DNA of 64,000 bases from JAGIBJ01 sp032119795 (GCA_032119795.1 JAUMFO010000003.1:1-64000), one strand, 5' to 3'; numbered from the stretch's first letter, positions 8,330-17,187 are shown. Notes: a model not told the origin generated them from the sequence alone. Numbers and translations are program-made.

Positions 8330-10144
8330 ATGTCCATGTCCTCGCGACTCGCGAGCGCCTCGGTGACGGCGCTCGTCGCGTTGGGTCTTGCCTCGAGCGC
8401 CTCTGCAGCGCCCGTGGTCGGCCCGTCCACCGACGCGTTCTACACGCCGCCGACCAACGTGCCGGCCGCCGGCCCGGCTGGCGAGCTCATCTCCTACCGC
8501 CCGGCCACGCTCAAGCTCGGCGCCGGCCAGCCGCCGATCAACACCTGGAACATCCTCTACCGCTCGCGCGACTCGGCGGGCAACTCCAACTTTGTGACGG
8601 GCACGGTCCTCGTGCCGCGCTCCGGCTACGCCGGCAACAACATCGCCTACGCCTTCGGCACCCAGGGACTCGCCAAGCAGTGCGCCCCGTCGAAGCAGCT
8701 GCTCAACAGCAACGGCGGCACCGAGTACGAGTCACCGAACCTGATCGCCGCCCTCTCCAAGGGCTACGCCGTGATCGCGACCGATTACGCGGGCTACACC
8801 ACCGGCACCACCCCGAGCTACCTCTCGGGCAAGTCGCAGGGCCAGGCCGTCCTCGACTCGATCCGCGCGGCCAAGCAGCTCCCGCCGGCAACGGTGAAGA
8901 ACTACCCCAGCGGCAAGAACGTGATCTGGGGCTTCTCCCAGGGCGGCCAGTCGGCCGGCTGGGCGGGCGAACTCGCTCCGACGTACTACCCGGACCTCAA
9001 CCTTGCCGGCGTCGCTGCTGGTGGCGTGCCCGGTGATTTCGTCGCCAGCGCCAAGGCGCTCAACGGCGCCGAGGGTGCGTCGTTCCTGCTCGGCGGTGTG
9101 ATCGGTCTCTCGACCGAGTACCCGCAGGGGATCCCGTTCAACGACCTCGCCAGCGCTGCCGGCCAGGCCGCGAAGACCGACGCCCTGACCAACGGCTGCG
9201 TCTTCAAGCTGCTCAACAAGTACCGCAACGCGAACATCAGCCAGTTCACGAAGAACAACCAGACGCTCGATCAGCTCCTGCAGATCCCGTCGGTCGCGGC
9301 GACGCTGAACGCCCAGACGCTCGGCACCAAGAAGATCAACACGCCGGTCTACCAGTGGCACGGCCAGGCCGACGAGTTCCTCCCGCTCAGCCAGGCCTAC
9401 GCGCTGAAGAAGGCGTGGTGCGCGAAGGGCACGAACGTGAAGTTCGACCTCTACCCGTCGGAGCACCTCACCAGCCTGTTCCAGGCCGCACCCTCGGTGA
9501 TGGCTTGGGCTGCTGACCGGTTCGCCGGTCGCTCGCAGGCTGGCAACTGCATCAACGGCAAGCCCGATCCGGTCTCCACGGCCGATGCGCCGGGTGGCGA
9601 CTTCGTCGTCAACCTCGACAACTGGAACCTGACTGGCTCCGTTCGCCTCGCCACGCTGAACCAGACGCTGGCCCTGCCGACGACGTCGAAGTTCAACGGC
9701 ACGACGAACCTGACGACGCAGAAGCTGAGCGGCCAGGCCAACATCCCGCCGTTCTTCACGACGATCGACATCCTCGGGATCAAGATCAAGACGGCGATCA
9801 CGCTGGTTCCGACGGGCCCGATCGTGGGCTCCGTCAACCTCGATGACAACGGCTACCTGCACCTGGCCGGCACCGCCCCGATGTACCTGCGGATCGAGTC
9901 GCTGGGTGCCGTCGGCGTCACGTTCGGCACGAACTGCCAGACGGAGCGCTCGCTGCAGATCCCGATCCGGTACGACGGGCCCGTCTCGGCGCTGGGCACC
10001 GGCAAGCTCACCTCCAGCACGACGGCAACGATCCCGCCGCTCGTGAACTGCGGCGCCTACGGCCCGCTGCTGAGCGCGCTCGTCAGCGCCGGCGGCAACG
10101 GGTTCACGCTCACGGAGTCGCCCCCGGCGCCCGTCAGCTACTAG
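8330..10144 (+). CDS. Secreted serine lipase/esterase (LIP family)
   Basis: 604 residues. A clean signal peptide (MSMSSRLASASVTALVALGL, cleavage after ASA) precedes an alpha/beta-hydrolase of the secretory lipase type. The nucleophile is Ser203 in GFSQGGQS; Asp348 (WHGQADEF) and His379 (SEHLTS) are the likely other triad members. After about residue 420 there is a beta-rich C-terminal domain of about 180 residues with no catalytic motif, possibly for surface or substrate binding. The start at 8330 has CCGAAAGG about 10 bases upstream. It is divergent from the peptidase/VWD gene and ends before a strong terminator. Expected role: extracellular hydrolysis of lipids or esters. Confidence 0.85.
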   Translation: MSMSSRLASASVTALVALGLASSASAAPVVGPSTDAFYTPPTNVPAAGPAGELISYRPATLKLGAGQPPINTWNILYRSRDSAGNSNFVTGTVLVPRSGYAGNNIAYAFGTQGLAKQCAPSKQLLNSNGGTEYESPNLIAALSKGYAVIATDYAGYTTGTTPSYLSGKSQGQAVLDSIRAAKQLPPATVKNYPSGKNVIWGFSQGGQSAGWAGELAPTYYPDLNLAGVAAGGVPGDFVASAKALNGAEGASFLLGGVIGLSTEYPQGIPFNDLASAAGQAAKTDALTNGCVFKLLNKYRNANISQFTKNNQTLDQLLQIPSVAATLNAQTLGTKKINTPVYQWHGQADEFLPLSQAYALKKAWCAKGTNVKFDLYPSEHLTSLFQAAPSVMAWAADRFAGRSQAGNCINGKPDPVSTADAPGGDFVVNLDNWNLTGSVRLATLNQTLALPTTSKFNGTTNLTTQKLSGQANIPPFFTTIDILGIKIKTAITLVPTGPIVGSVNLDDNGYLHLAGTAPMYLRIESLGAVGVTFGTNCQTERSLQIPIRYDGPVSALGTGKLTSSTTATIPPLVNCGAYGPLLSALVSAGGNGFTLTESPPAPVSY

Positions 10145-10207
10145 CAGCGCGGATCGGTGGCTGAGCGGTCCTCCTGCTCAGCCAACCCCGCCCACACACG
10201 GAACCAC

Positions 10208-10245
10208 CCGAGGGCCCTGCAGCGATGCGGGGCCCTCGGTGTTTT
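10208..10245 (+). terminator. Intrinsic terminator after the lipase gene
   Basis: Perfect 10-bp stem CCGAGGGCCC (10208-10217) with its complement at 10230-10239, then TGTTTT. A smaller hairpin (GGCTGAGC/GCTCAGCC) lies just before it at about 10157-10181. Placed between convergent lipase and thiO genes, it may serve both strands. Confidence 0.85.
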
Positions 10246-10258
10246 CGGGGCCGGCCCG

Positions 10259-11341
10259 TCAGCCGGCGAAGTACGCCGCGATGCGCGAGGCCGTCACCGG
10301 GGCCAGCAGCACGCCGCCGCGGTAGTGCCCGACGGCGTAGAGCACGCGGGCCGCGTCGCCGTCGGGGTCGCCCGGCGCGGGGCCGATCACCGGGTCGCCG
10401 GAGCCGGTGGCGGGGCGCAGACCAACAAGCGTCTCCTCCAGCACCCACTCGCGGGCGGCGGGAACCACCTCGAAGAGTTCGCGGAGCAGGTCGTGGACGG
10501 CCCAGGCGGTGACCGTCCGGTCATAGCCGCGGTGCTCCATCGTCGCGCCCACGATGTAGCGCCCGTCGCCGCGCGGAACGACGTAGACCGTCTGCGCGCG
10601 CAGCGTCCGCGTGACGATCGGCTCGCCGGTGCTCGCCTCGTCGTGGGCTGGGTCGCGCAGGATGAGGAGCTGGCCCTTCACCGGGTGGGTCCGGACGGGC
10701 CCTGAGTCGGCGCCGGGAAACGGCCACGCGCCACTGCAGATGATCACGCGCTCCGCGTCGGCGATCCGCGGGTCGTCCATGCCGGAGAGTTCATGGCCGA
10801 CGTGGAGCCTCGCGCCGGCGCGCAGGCACGCGACCTCGAGTGCCTGCCCGATCTGCCGCGGGTCGACGGACTGGTCGCCGGGCGCCGAGAGCGCGCCACG
10901 CAGGCCAGGCGCCAGGTCGGGCTCGAGTCGCCGCGCCTGGGTGGGCGTAAGCAGCTCGCAGTCCAGGCCAAGCTCCTCACGCAGCTCGGCCTCGCGGCTG
11001 AGCCAACGGCCCTCGTCGGCGTCACGGGCGACGAGCAACGTGCCGTCGGTGCGGAGCAGCGTCCCCGCGTCGAGGCCGGCCGCGACCTCCAGCTCGGCGG
11101 CGAAGGCCGGCCAGGCGGCGGCCGACTCGAGCCCGAGGTGCAGCAGCGTGCGCTCGGCAGGATCGGCCTCACTGACGGGCGCGAGCATGCCCGCGGCCAC
11201 GCGAGACGCCTCGCCGGCGAATGCGGCGCGCTCGTAGAGGACCACATCGGCGCCCGTTTGCGCGACCCGCCAGGCGACGGAGAGCCCGATGATTCCGCCG
11301 CCGACGACGACGACCTGCGAAGAAGATGAGGCGGCAGACAC
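10259..11341 (-). CDS. thiO: Glycine oxidase ThiO
   Basis: 360-residue FAD-dependent amine oxidase (DAO family) with the dinucleotide motif VVVVGGGIIGLS at the N terminus and GLRPATGSGDPVIGP near the C terminus. ThiO oxidises glycine to the imine used by ThiG for thiazole synthesis. It is identified as ThiO by length, family features and thiE next door. The frame is open upstream through the thiE gene, but similarity starts at the GTG at 11341; TAGAGT lies 10 bases before it, so the transcript may be almost leaderless. It is divergent from thiE, with only 46 bases between starts, so their promoters must overlap. Confidence 0.88.
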   Translation of the reverse strand: MSAASSSSQVVVVGGGIIGLSVAWRVAQTGADVVLYERAAFAGEASRVAAGMLAPVSEADPAERTLLHLGLESAAAWPAFAAELEVAAGLDAGTLLRTDGTLLVARDADEGRWLSREAELREELGLDCELLTPTQARRLEPDLAPGLRGALSAPGDQSVDPRQIGQALEVACLRAGARLHVGHELSGMDDPRIADAERVIICSGAWPFPGADSGPVRTHPVKGQLLILRDPAHDEASTGEPIVTRTLRAQTVYVVPRGDGRYIVGATMEHRGYDRTVTAWAVHDLLRELFEVVPAAREWVLEETLVGLRPATGSGDPVIGPAPGDPDGDAARVLYAVGHYRGGVLLAPVTASRIAAYFAG

Positions 11342-11387
11342 GACCGTGGCGACTCTAGAAGGTAGGCGTGTGACAAGCTGAGCCACC

Positions 11388-12626
11388 GTGCCACGCACGC
11401 CCGCAGTCGCCTCATCATCCGCCGACGAAGGCCCCGAGGCTTCGCGCAACGCGGATGGCTCCGGCGCCAGCGCCGACGACCTCGTTCCCGATCCCCGCAG
11501 GGTCCTCGCAGCCCGCCGCATCCGGCTGCTGGAGTCCGACCTGTATCTGGTCATCGGACCGGTCCCCGGCAAGGACCTTGAGCAGACCGTTTTGGCGGCC
11601 ATTGAGGGCGGCGTCGACATCGTGCAGCTGCGCGCCAAGGGCGCCAGCGACGAGGAGCTGATCGCGACCGGCGAGCGGCTCGCGCGCCTCTGCCACGACC
11701 GCCGCGTGATGTTCTTCATCAACGACCGTCCGGATCTCGTCGAGCCGATCGGCGCCGACGGCGTGCACGTCGGCCAGGACGACGTCTCCGTCGCTGAGGC
11801 CCGCCGCGTGGCTGGCCCGTCGGCGCTCGTCGGGGTGTCGACGCACTCGGCCGAGCAGCTCGCCCAGGCCGCCAAAGACGGCGCCGACTACGCCGGCGTC
11901 GGGCCCGTCCACGTGACGCCGACCAAGCCCGGCCGGCCCGCCACCGGCTACCGCTACGTGCACCATGCCTCCCTCGAAGCGAAGCTGCCGTGGTTTGCGA
12001 TCGGCGGCATCGACGCAGAGACCGTCAACCGCACCCTGGCCAGCGGCGCTGAACGGATCGTCGTCGTCCGCGCGATCGCCGAGGCCGACGATCCGAGGGC
12101 GGCCGCAGCGCAGCTGAAGGCAGCGATCAAGGACCGCCCGCGGCGCAAGACTTCTGAGGAGCAGAACGCGGCCGTCCGCGCCGACCTCAAGCCCTTTGAG
12201 CCCGGCGAGCGACCCGCCGCCGCCGCGATCGCCGCGATCCTCCTCGCCGCGATCGGGCTGACGAACCTGCTCATGCTGGCGATCGGCTACCAGCCGCGCC
12301 GCGCCCTCCAGACCGACGAGGCGACCGCCGGCCAAGTCGCCTTCGGCATCGCCGCCGTCGGCCTGGCGTTCTTCGTCTGGCGCCTCAAAGCGTGGGCGCT
12401 GCTGCTGCTCCAGGCGCTGCTCGGCGTGACGGCCCTAGCCTGCTTCGTAGGGCTGATCATCGCCCAGACGCTGCGAGGCGCCGCCCTCACGCTGGCGATC
12501 CTGCTCATCACCGGCGCGCTCTTCTACAAGCTTGTCCGCGTGCTCGCGCGGGCGCAGACGCCGCGCGTCTCCCCCGAGCCGGATCCGTCCGGCGCGGAGG
12601 CCTCCAATCCCACCGACCGCTCCTAG
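11388..12626 (+). CDS. thiE: ThiE fused to a four-helix membrane domain
   Basis: 412 residues. Residues about 50-245 are thiamine-phosphate synthase (QLRAKGA, NDRPDL, GADGVHVGQDD, YAGVGPVHVTPTK, AIGGIDAE), which joins HMP-PP and thiazole phosphate. An unstructured N-terminal extension of about 45 residues precedes it. After a charged linker (about 246-275) come four predicted membrane helices at about 277-300, 315-332, 336-358 and 363-383, then a charged tail. Normal ThiE is soluble and about 210 residues, so this would tether the enzyme to the membrane. The GTG start has no ribosome site and may be leaderless. Only 13 bases separate it from lpdA, suggesting co-transcription. Confidence 0.88.
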   Translation: MPRTPAVASSSADEGPEASRNADGSGASADDLVPDPRRVLAARRIRLLESDLYLVIGPVPGKDLEQTVLAAIEGGVDIVQLRAKGASDEELIATGERLARLCHDRRVMFFINDRPDLVEPIGADGVHVGQDDVSVAEARRVAGPSALVGVSTHSAEQLAQAAKDGADYAGVGPVHVTPTKPGRPATGYRYVHHASLEAKLPWFAIGGIDAETVNRTLASGAERIVVVRAIAEADDPRAAAAQLKAAIKDRPRRKTSEEQNAAVRADLKPFEPGERPAAAAIAAILLAAIGLTNLLMLAIGYQPRRALQTDEATAGQVAFGIAAVGLAFFVWRLKAWALLLLQALLGVTALACFVGLIIAQTLRGAALTLAILLITGALFYKLVRVLARAQTPRVSPEPDPSGAEASNPTDRS

Positions 12627-12639
12627 TAGGTTCAAAATC

Positions 12640-14013
12640 ATGGCCGACCACACCTTCGATCTCGTCATCGTCGGCTCGGGTCCCGGCGGCTACGTCTCCG
12701 CCATCCGAGCCGCACAACTTGGACTGAAGACCGCGGTCATCGAGAAGGGAGACATCGGTGGTCGCTGCCTGAACGTCGCCTGCATCCCGGCGAAGGCCGT
12801 GCTGCGCTCCGCCGACGTGCTCAGCGAGGTCCGTGAGGCGAGCGAGTTCGGCATCGGCGTGAGCGAGCCGACCGTCGACTGGACGGCCATCAGCGACCGC
12901 CGCAAGAAGATCATCTCCACGCTCACCGGTGGCGTGAGTGGCCTGATGAAGAAGAACAAGGTCGAGGTGATCGAGGGCGTCGGCACGCTGCTGGCCGACG
13001 GCACCGTCAGCGTCGAGGGCTACGGCACGCTCGAGGCCACCAAGGCCATCCTGCTCGCCGCCGGCTCCGTGCCGCGCGCCATCCCGGGCATCGCCTACGG
13101 CGCCCGCGTGATCGGCACCGAAGAGGCCTGGGCGCTGCCCGAGCTGCCTGAGTCGCTCGCCGTCGTCGGCGCCGGTGCTTCCGGCTCGGAAATCGCCTCC
13201 GCCTACGCCCGCCTGGGCTCGCAGGTCGTCCTCCTCGAGGGCCTCGATCGCGTGCTGCCCGGCGAGGACGCCGACATCTCCCGCGTCGCTGCCCGCGGCT
13301 TCAAGAAGCAGGGCATCGAGGTGCTCACGAAGACGTTCGCCGAGAACGTCTCGGAGTCCGGAGACAAGGTCACCTTCACGGCCGGTGGCGAGGAGCGCTC
13401 CGTCGACTTCCTCGTCGTCGCGACCGGCCGCCGCCCGGACGTCGACGCCCTGGGCCTCGACGCCGCCGGCATCGAGCTGCTGGAGAACGGCCTGATCAAG
13501 GTCGACGGGCTGCTGAAGACGAGCAACCCGAAGATCTACGCCATCGGCGACCTCACCCCCGGCCCCGCGCTCGCGCACAAGTCGATGGAGGAGGGCATCA
13601 TCGCCGTCGAGACCATCGCGGGCAACAAGGTCCACGGGATCGACCACCCGTTCATCCCGCGCGCGACGTTCTGCGAACCCAACGTGGCGAGCTTCGGCTA
13701 CACCGAGGCCCAGGCCAAGGAGCTCGGCTTCGACGTGAAGGTCGGCAAGGTGCCCTACGGCGCCGTTGGCGCCCCGCTCGTCTACGGCGCGACCGGCACC
13801 GTGAAGGTGATCGCCGACGGCAAGTACGGCGAGATCCTCGGCGGCCACGTCGTCGGCCCCAAGGCCACCGAGCTGATCCAGGAGCTCGTCAACGCCCGCG
13901 AGCTCGAGGGCGGCATCCAGGAGGTCGCGCGGATCGTGCACGGCCACCCGACGTTCTCCGAAGCCATCGTCGAGGCCGCACGCGCCGCCGACGGCTGGCT
14001 CATTCACGGCTAA
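12640..14013 (+). CDS. lpdA: Dihydrolipoyl dehydrogenase (E3)
   Basis: 457-residue FAD disulfide oxidoreductase, the E3 of 2-oxoacid dehydrogenase and glycine cleavage complexes. FAD motif GSGPGGY near the N terminus, redox pair Cys43/Cys48 in GGRCLNVACIPAK, NAD motif VVGAGASGSEIAS, second FAD motif YAIGDLTPGPALAHK, and the active-site His-Glu in HGHPTFSEA near the C terminus. The start at 12640 follows the thiE stop by 13 bases. It likely serves complexes encoded elsewhere, including the E1/E2 set at 61519-64000, which has no E3 in this window. Confidence 0.95.
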   Translation: MADHTFDLVIVGSGPGGYVSAIRAAQLGLKTAVIEKGDIGGRCLNVACIPAKAVLRSADVLSEVREASEFGIGVSEPTVDWTAISDRRKKIISTLTGGVSGLMKKNKVEVIEGVGTLLADGTVSVEGYGTLEATKAILLAAGSVPRAIPGIAYGARVIGTEEAWALPELPESLAVVGAGASGSEIASAYARLGSQVVLLEGLDRVLPGEDADISRVAARGFKKQGIEVLTKTFAENVSESGDKVTFTAGGEERSVDFLVVATGRRPDVDALGLDAAGIELLENGLIKVDGLLKTSNPKIYAIGDLTPGPALAHKSMEEGIIAVETIAGNKVHGIDHPFIPRATFCEPNVASFGYTEAQAKELGFDVKVGKVPYGAVGAPLVYGATGTVKVIADGKYGEILGGHVVGPKATELIQELVNARELEGGIQEVARIVHGHPTFSEAIVEAARAADGWLIHG

Positions 14014-14026
14014 GGCGCCGATCGGG

Positions 14027-14075
14027 GCCGAACGTGAGTATTCCGGGTTCTGGCCCCGGAATCGACACGTTCGGC
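14027..14075. repeat. REP-like hairpin element, copy 2
   Basis: Outer arms GCCGAACGTG/CACGTTCGGC, a 3x3 internal loop, inner arms ATTCCGGG/CCCGGAAT, loop TTCTGGC. It starts 13 bases after the lpdA stop. Compared with copy 1 the inner stem changes on both sides (TTCCGGG/CCCGGAA versus TTTGGGG/CCCCAAA), so pairing is conserved. There is no U-tract. Confidence 0.75.
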
Positions 14076-14077
14076 GC

Positions 14078-14227
14078 TTAGAGGCGCGCGCCGCTGCGGG
14101 TCGTGAGGACCACGACGGGCCGCAGGTAGGGCAGGTGGCGCCGGCTCACCCGCAGCTGCAGGCGCACGTGAAAGTGCGTGTTGGCGGGCGTCGGCGTGGA
14201 GTGGGCGAGTCGAGTTGGCGAGAGCAT
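14078..14227 (-). CDS. Possible small basic protein (49 aa)
   Basis: ATG at 14227 with a good ribosome site GGAGGGTGA a few bases upstream; the frame runs MLSPTRLAHS... to ...LTTRSGARL and stops at 14078, touching the REP-like repeat. The peptide is basic with a short hydrophobic patch (LPYLRPVVVL). Support is only the ribosome site and clean frame; an overlapping ATG four bases upstream opens another frame. It belongs to no family I know. The rest of the 14014-14374 gap shows nothing else. Confidence 0.3.
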   Translation of the reverse strand: MLSPTRLAHSTPTPANTHFHVRLQLRVSRRHLPYLRPVVVLTTRSGARL

Positions 14228-14374
14228 GCATTCACCCTCCAGCCGGAGGGGTCGGGCGTCCGTCGCCGCAGCGACGGACGCAATGTGACGGTCGCTACAG
14301 AAGTTCTGAACGGTGGCGTCCGGCCCCTGCTCCGCCTGGACGAACGCTGGATCGGCAACGCGCCAACGCCGCGT

Positions 14375-15184
14375 TCAGGCGACGATCGCTCGGCGCAGCT
14401 GGCGGGCCAGCGCGATGAGTTGGCCGTTTTCGTTCCACAGTTCGCAGTCGTCGATCGAGTAGCCCTCGGCGGCGACCACCGTCTGCATACGGGCCAGGGC
14501 CCAGGCGGTGGTGGTCGTCTCGATCGCGGGCAGCAGGTGCGCGGTGAACTCGACGGTCGGGATCGGAAACGGCGTGGTGACGGTCGCGTAGAGGCCCGGC
14601 GCGGGGGCGTCGAGCAGGGCCAGGGCGCGGGTGGCGTCGATCGGCGTGTCGTCGCCCGCGACGCGGATCCAGACCAGGAAGTCCGCGTCGGCGCCGCCCT
14701 GTAGCGGCAGGGTCGCGCTGGCGGGGCGGTACTCGACCATGCGCAGCGCTGGGGTATGCCCCTGGTCCCAGGTCTCGACCTCATCGACCCTCGGCGCGTT
14801 CGGCATCGCGCCGCGCGCGGCCGGCCCGTAGACCGGGCCGGCCGCGGTGTCGCCGAACACGGCCGTCGCAACGATGCGGTCACGGCCAGCCTGGTTGCCT
14901 GCCGTACTGGCGAAGCTCACGCTGCGGCCGGCGCGATCGACCGACGGGTCGAACTCCAGGATTCCTGGCTGCACCGCGCCGAGCAGGTCGGCGTGGATCG
15001 AGCGCAGCGGCCGCCCCTCAGGGACGAGCTGTTGCATCGAGCGGGCGGCGGCGCCGACCATCAGACCGCCGAACGCGCCACCGAAGCCGGTCCAATGCGC
15101 GCCGACGGCAAGGTGCCCGGTGGCGGGATCGGGCGTCGACGCCTCGTCGATGCCGAGCTTGGCGGCGGTGTCAGTCGTGGTCAT
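14375..15184 (-). CDS. Acyl-CoA thioesterase-like double hotdog protein
   Basis: 269 residues, resembling TesB-type/4HBT_3 thioesterases: an N-terminal hotdog with GGAFGGLMVGAAARSMQQLVP and a second half with LPLQGGADADFLVWIRV and LYATVTTPFPIPTVEFTAHLLP. Expected to hydrolyse an acyl-CoA; chain length unknown. A GGAG site lies about 10 bases before the ATG. It is divergent from the HxlR regulator, and the gap holds a striking 19-bp-arm inverted repeat, so it may be that regulator's target. Confidence 0.7.
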   Translation of the reverse strand: MTTTDTAAKLGIDEASTPDPATGHLAVGAHWTGFGGAFGGLMVGAAARSMQQLVPEGRPLRSIHADLLGAVQPGILEFDPSVDRAGRSVSFASTAGNQAGRDRIVATAVFGDTAAGPVYGPAARGAMPNAPRVDEVETWDQGHTPALRMVEYRPASATLPLQGGADADFLVWIRVAGDDTPIDATRALALLDAPAPGLYATVTTPFPIPTVEFTAHLLPAIETTTTAWALARMQTVVAAEGYSIDDCELWNENGQLIALARQLRRAIVA

Positions 15185-15218
15185 AGGGAGACTCCGTTGT
15201 GATCAGCCGCGCGCTGGC

Positions 15219-15266
15219 GTGAGCGTCGGATTACCAGGGTCAGGGCGCTGGTAATCCGACGCTCAC
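15219..15266. promoter_or_regulatory. 19-bp perfect inverted repeat in divergent promoter region
   Basis: Arms 15219-15237 and 15248-15266 (GTGAGCGTCGGATTACCAG and complement) are perfect around a 10-base spacer. It sits between the thioesterase and HxlR-family genes. It could be a regulator operator, a transcript hairpin or a mobile palindrome; the arm start GTGAGCGTC also appears in the hairpin at 48134-48179. Confidence 0.7.
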
Positions 15267-15358
15267 CGAGATTCCGCCTAGTGCGTTGCATCATGGGACG
15301 GACTTATAGCCGAAGTGCGTCCTTTCATGCAACTCGCTCGTGCTAACGTCCGTTTCGC

Positions 15359-15889
15359 ATGCCGCTCGACAACGACTTCGCCGACCAGAACTGCTCGGTC
15401 GCCCGCACCCTCGAGGTCGTCGGGGAGCGGTGGTCGCTGCTGGTCGTCCGCGAGGCGTTCCTCGGGATCAGGCGCTTCGACGAGTTCCAGAGTCGCCTGG
15501 GCATCTCGCGCAACGTGCTCTCGGCCCGGCTGACCAAGCTCGTCGAGCAGGGCATTCTGAGGCGCGTGCAGTACTCCGAGCGCCCGCCGCGCTACGAATA
15601 CCGCCTCACCTCACGCGGCCGCGACCTCTACCCCGTGATCATGGCCATGGCCGACTTCGGCGATCGCCACGCGCCCCCGCCCGGCGGCACCGCCCGCCTC
15701 TTCAAGCACCGCGCCTGCGGCACCGAGATCGACAAGCGCCACCTGCGCTGCGACGCCTGCGGCGTCGACGTCGACGTGCGCGACATGTACACCGAAGAGG
15801 GGCCGGGCTACGACGGGCCCAATGGCGAGTTCGCGCCGTTGCCGCCGCGCGAGACGGCCGCCGAGCGCGCAGCGGCTACGGCCGGCTGA
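15359..15889 (+). CDS. HxlR-family transcriptional regulator
   Basis: 176 residues. N-terminal winged helix of the HxlR/MarR-like type: CSVARTLEVVGERWSLLVVREA, then FDEFQSRLGISRNVLSARLTKLVEQGIL and RYEYRLTSRGRDLYPV. The C-terminal part carries Cys in HRACG and CDACG, which could bind zinc or sense oxidants. HxlR proteins usually bind palindromes near their own gene, and the inverted repeat at 15219-15266 is an obvious candidate. A TAACGT box ends 9 bases before the ATG, so the leader may be only a few bases. Confidence 0.9.
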   Translation: MPLDNDFADQNCSVARTLEVVGERWSLLVVREAFLGIRRFDEFQSRLGISRNVLSARLTKLVEQGILRRVQYSERPPRYEYRLTSRGRDLYPVIMAMADFGDRHAPPPGGTARLFKHRACGTEIDKRHLRCDACGVDVDVRDMYTEEGPGYDGPNGEFAPLPPRETAAERAAATAG

Positions 15890-15891
15890 AC

Positions 15892-16977
15892 TCACCCGCC
15901 GAGCGGCAGCTCCACCACGATCTGCGTGCCCTCGCCCTTGGCGCTGAGGACGTCAAACGCTCCGCCGAGCGCGGCGACGCGGTCTTCGAGGCCTCCGAGG
16001 CCGTGGCCGGGCACGGCGACCGCGCCGCCGGCGCCGTCGTCGGCCACGACGAGCCGCATCGTGCCCGGTGAGGCGACCACCTCCACGCGGGCATGCGTGG
16101 CGCCAGCGGCGTGCTTGATCACGTTCGCTAGGGCCTCCGTCACCACGAAGTAGGCGGCAACCTCGACCGGCTCGGGGAATCGCTCGCGGGGGATGCTCAC
16201 GTCGACCTGCAGCGGAACTCGCGCGGTGACGGACTCGACCGCCGCGCCCAGCCCGCGAGTGGTGAGGATCGCCGGGTGGATGCCGGCGGCGAGGTCGCGC
16301 AGATCCTCCATCGCGCCGCGGATCTCGCCGATCGCCGCCGCGCAGGCGGCCTCCCGCGCCGACGGATCCTCGCTCTTCCACTTGCCGTCCTGCAGCAGCA
16401 TCAGCGCGTGGAGCAGTCGCTGCTGGGCGCCGTCGTGGAGGTCGCGGCCCAGGCGGCGGCGCTCAGCGTCCATCGCGGTGAGAATGCGGGCCCGCGAGGC
16501 CTGCAGCTCCTCGGCCCGTGCGCGCTCGGCGGCCTCGCGGCGCTTGATCTCCTCGGAGGCGAGCCGGTCGCTCACGTCGCGGAACACGACCACCGCGCCG
16601 CGGCCCTGATCGGTCGCCAGCGGCGCCGACGAGTAGGCGACGGGCACCATGCGGCCGTCCTTGCGGGTGAACCAGTCGAGCTCCTCGCGAACGGTCTCGC
16701 CGGTCGCGCGCGGCCGCAGCATCGGGCACTCCTCCGCCGGGAAGTGCGAGCCGTCGCGGCGCTGGTAGTGGATCGTCGGATGACTGACCTTGCCGATCAG
16801 CTCGTCCGGGTGGTCGTAGCCCAGGATCCGCAGCGCCGCCGGGTTGAGGAACTTCACGCGCCCGTCGGGGTCGACAAGGTAGATCGCGTCGTCGACGGAC
16901 TCGATGAGCGCCTCGATCAGGTCATGCGCGCCCGACCCGACGAAGGAGTTCACCGATTGCGGGGGCGCAGGCTTCAT
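15892..16977 (-). CDS. PAS-domain sensor histidine kinase (HisKA_3)
   Basis: 361 residues. A PAS domain (about 20-130: IESVDDAIYLVDPDGRVKFL, ILGYDHPDEL) is followed by a short coiled coil, a HisKA_3 box with the phospho-acceptor histidine in RRRLGRDLHDGAQQ, and an HATPase with ALANVIKHA, ADDGAGG and GHGLGGLEDRV. No membrane segment is seen, so it is cytoplasmic. Such NarX-type kinases pair with NarL-type regulators; none is adjacent, the one at 29408-30073 being a possibility only. The start at 16977 is chosen because the frame upstream is antisense to the RHS gene; TAGGTT is 10 bases before the ATG. Confidence 0.88.
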   Translation of the reverse strand: MKPAPPQSVNSFVGSGAHDLIEALIESVDDAIYLVDPDGRVKFLNPAALRILGYDHPDELIGKVSHPTIHYQRRDGSHFPAEECPMLRPRATGETVREELDWFTRKDGRMVPVAYSSAPLATDQGRGAVVVFRDVSDRLASEEIKRREAAERARAEELQASRARILTAMDAERRRLGRDLHDGAQQRLLHALMLLQDGKWKSEDPSAREAACAAAIGEIRGAMEDLRDLAAGIHPAILTTRGLGAAVESVTARVPLQVDVSIPRERFPEPVEVAAYFVVTEALANVIKHAAGATHARVEVVASPGTMRLVVADDGAGGAVAVPGHGLGGLEDRVAALGGAFDVLSAKGEGTQIVVELPLGG

Positions 16978-17187
16978 CCGGCCTCGAAACCTAGGCGCGG
17001 CGGCGCGCCAAGGCCACGGCCAGCCGCCCAGAAAGCGCGACCCGCGGTGCGCCCTGTGGATAGACCGGCTCCCGGTCCACGCGCGTGAGCCCCAACCCCC
17101 AGGCCCCCCAACGACCCCCCACACCAAGAGTTTGGGGGCGAAGATTGGGGGACCTCCCCGATGTGAGATTCGAGGGCCAGCCGCAGG

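Noticed and set aside
14014..14374. tRNA or structured RNA gene
   Set aside because: No cloverleaf or anticodon arm could be drawn; the only clear fold is the REP-like hairpin. I saw no tRNA or rRNA elsewhere in the window either.
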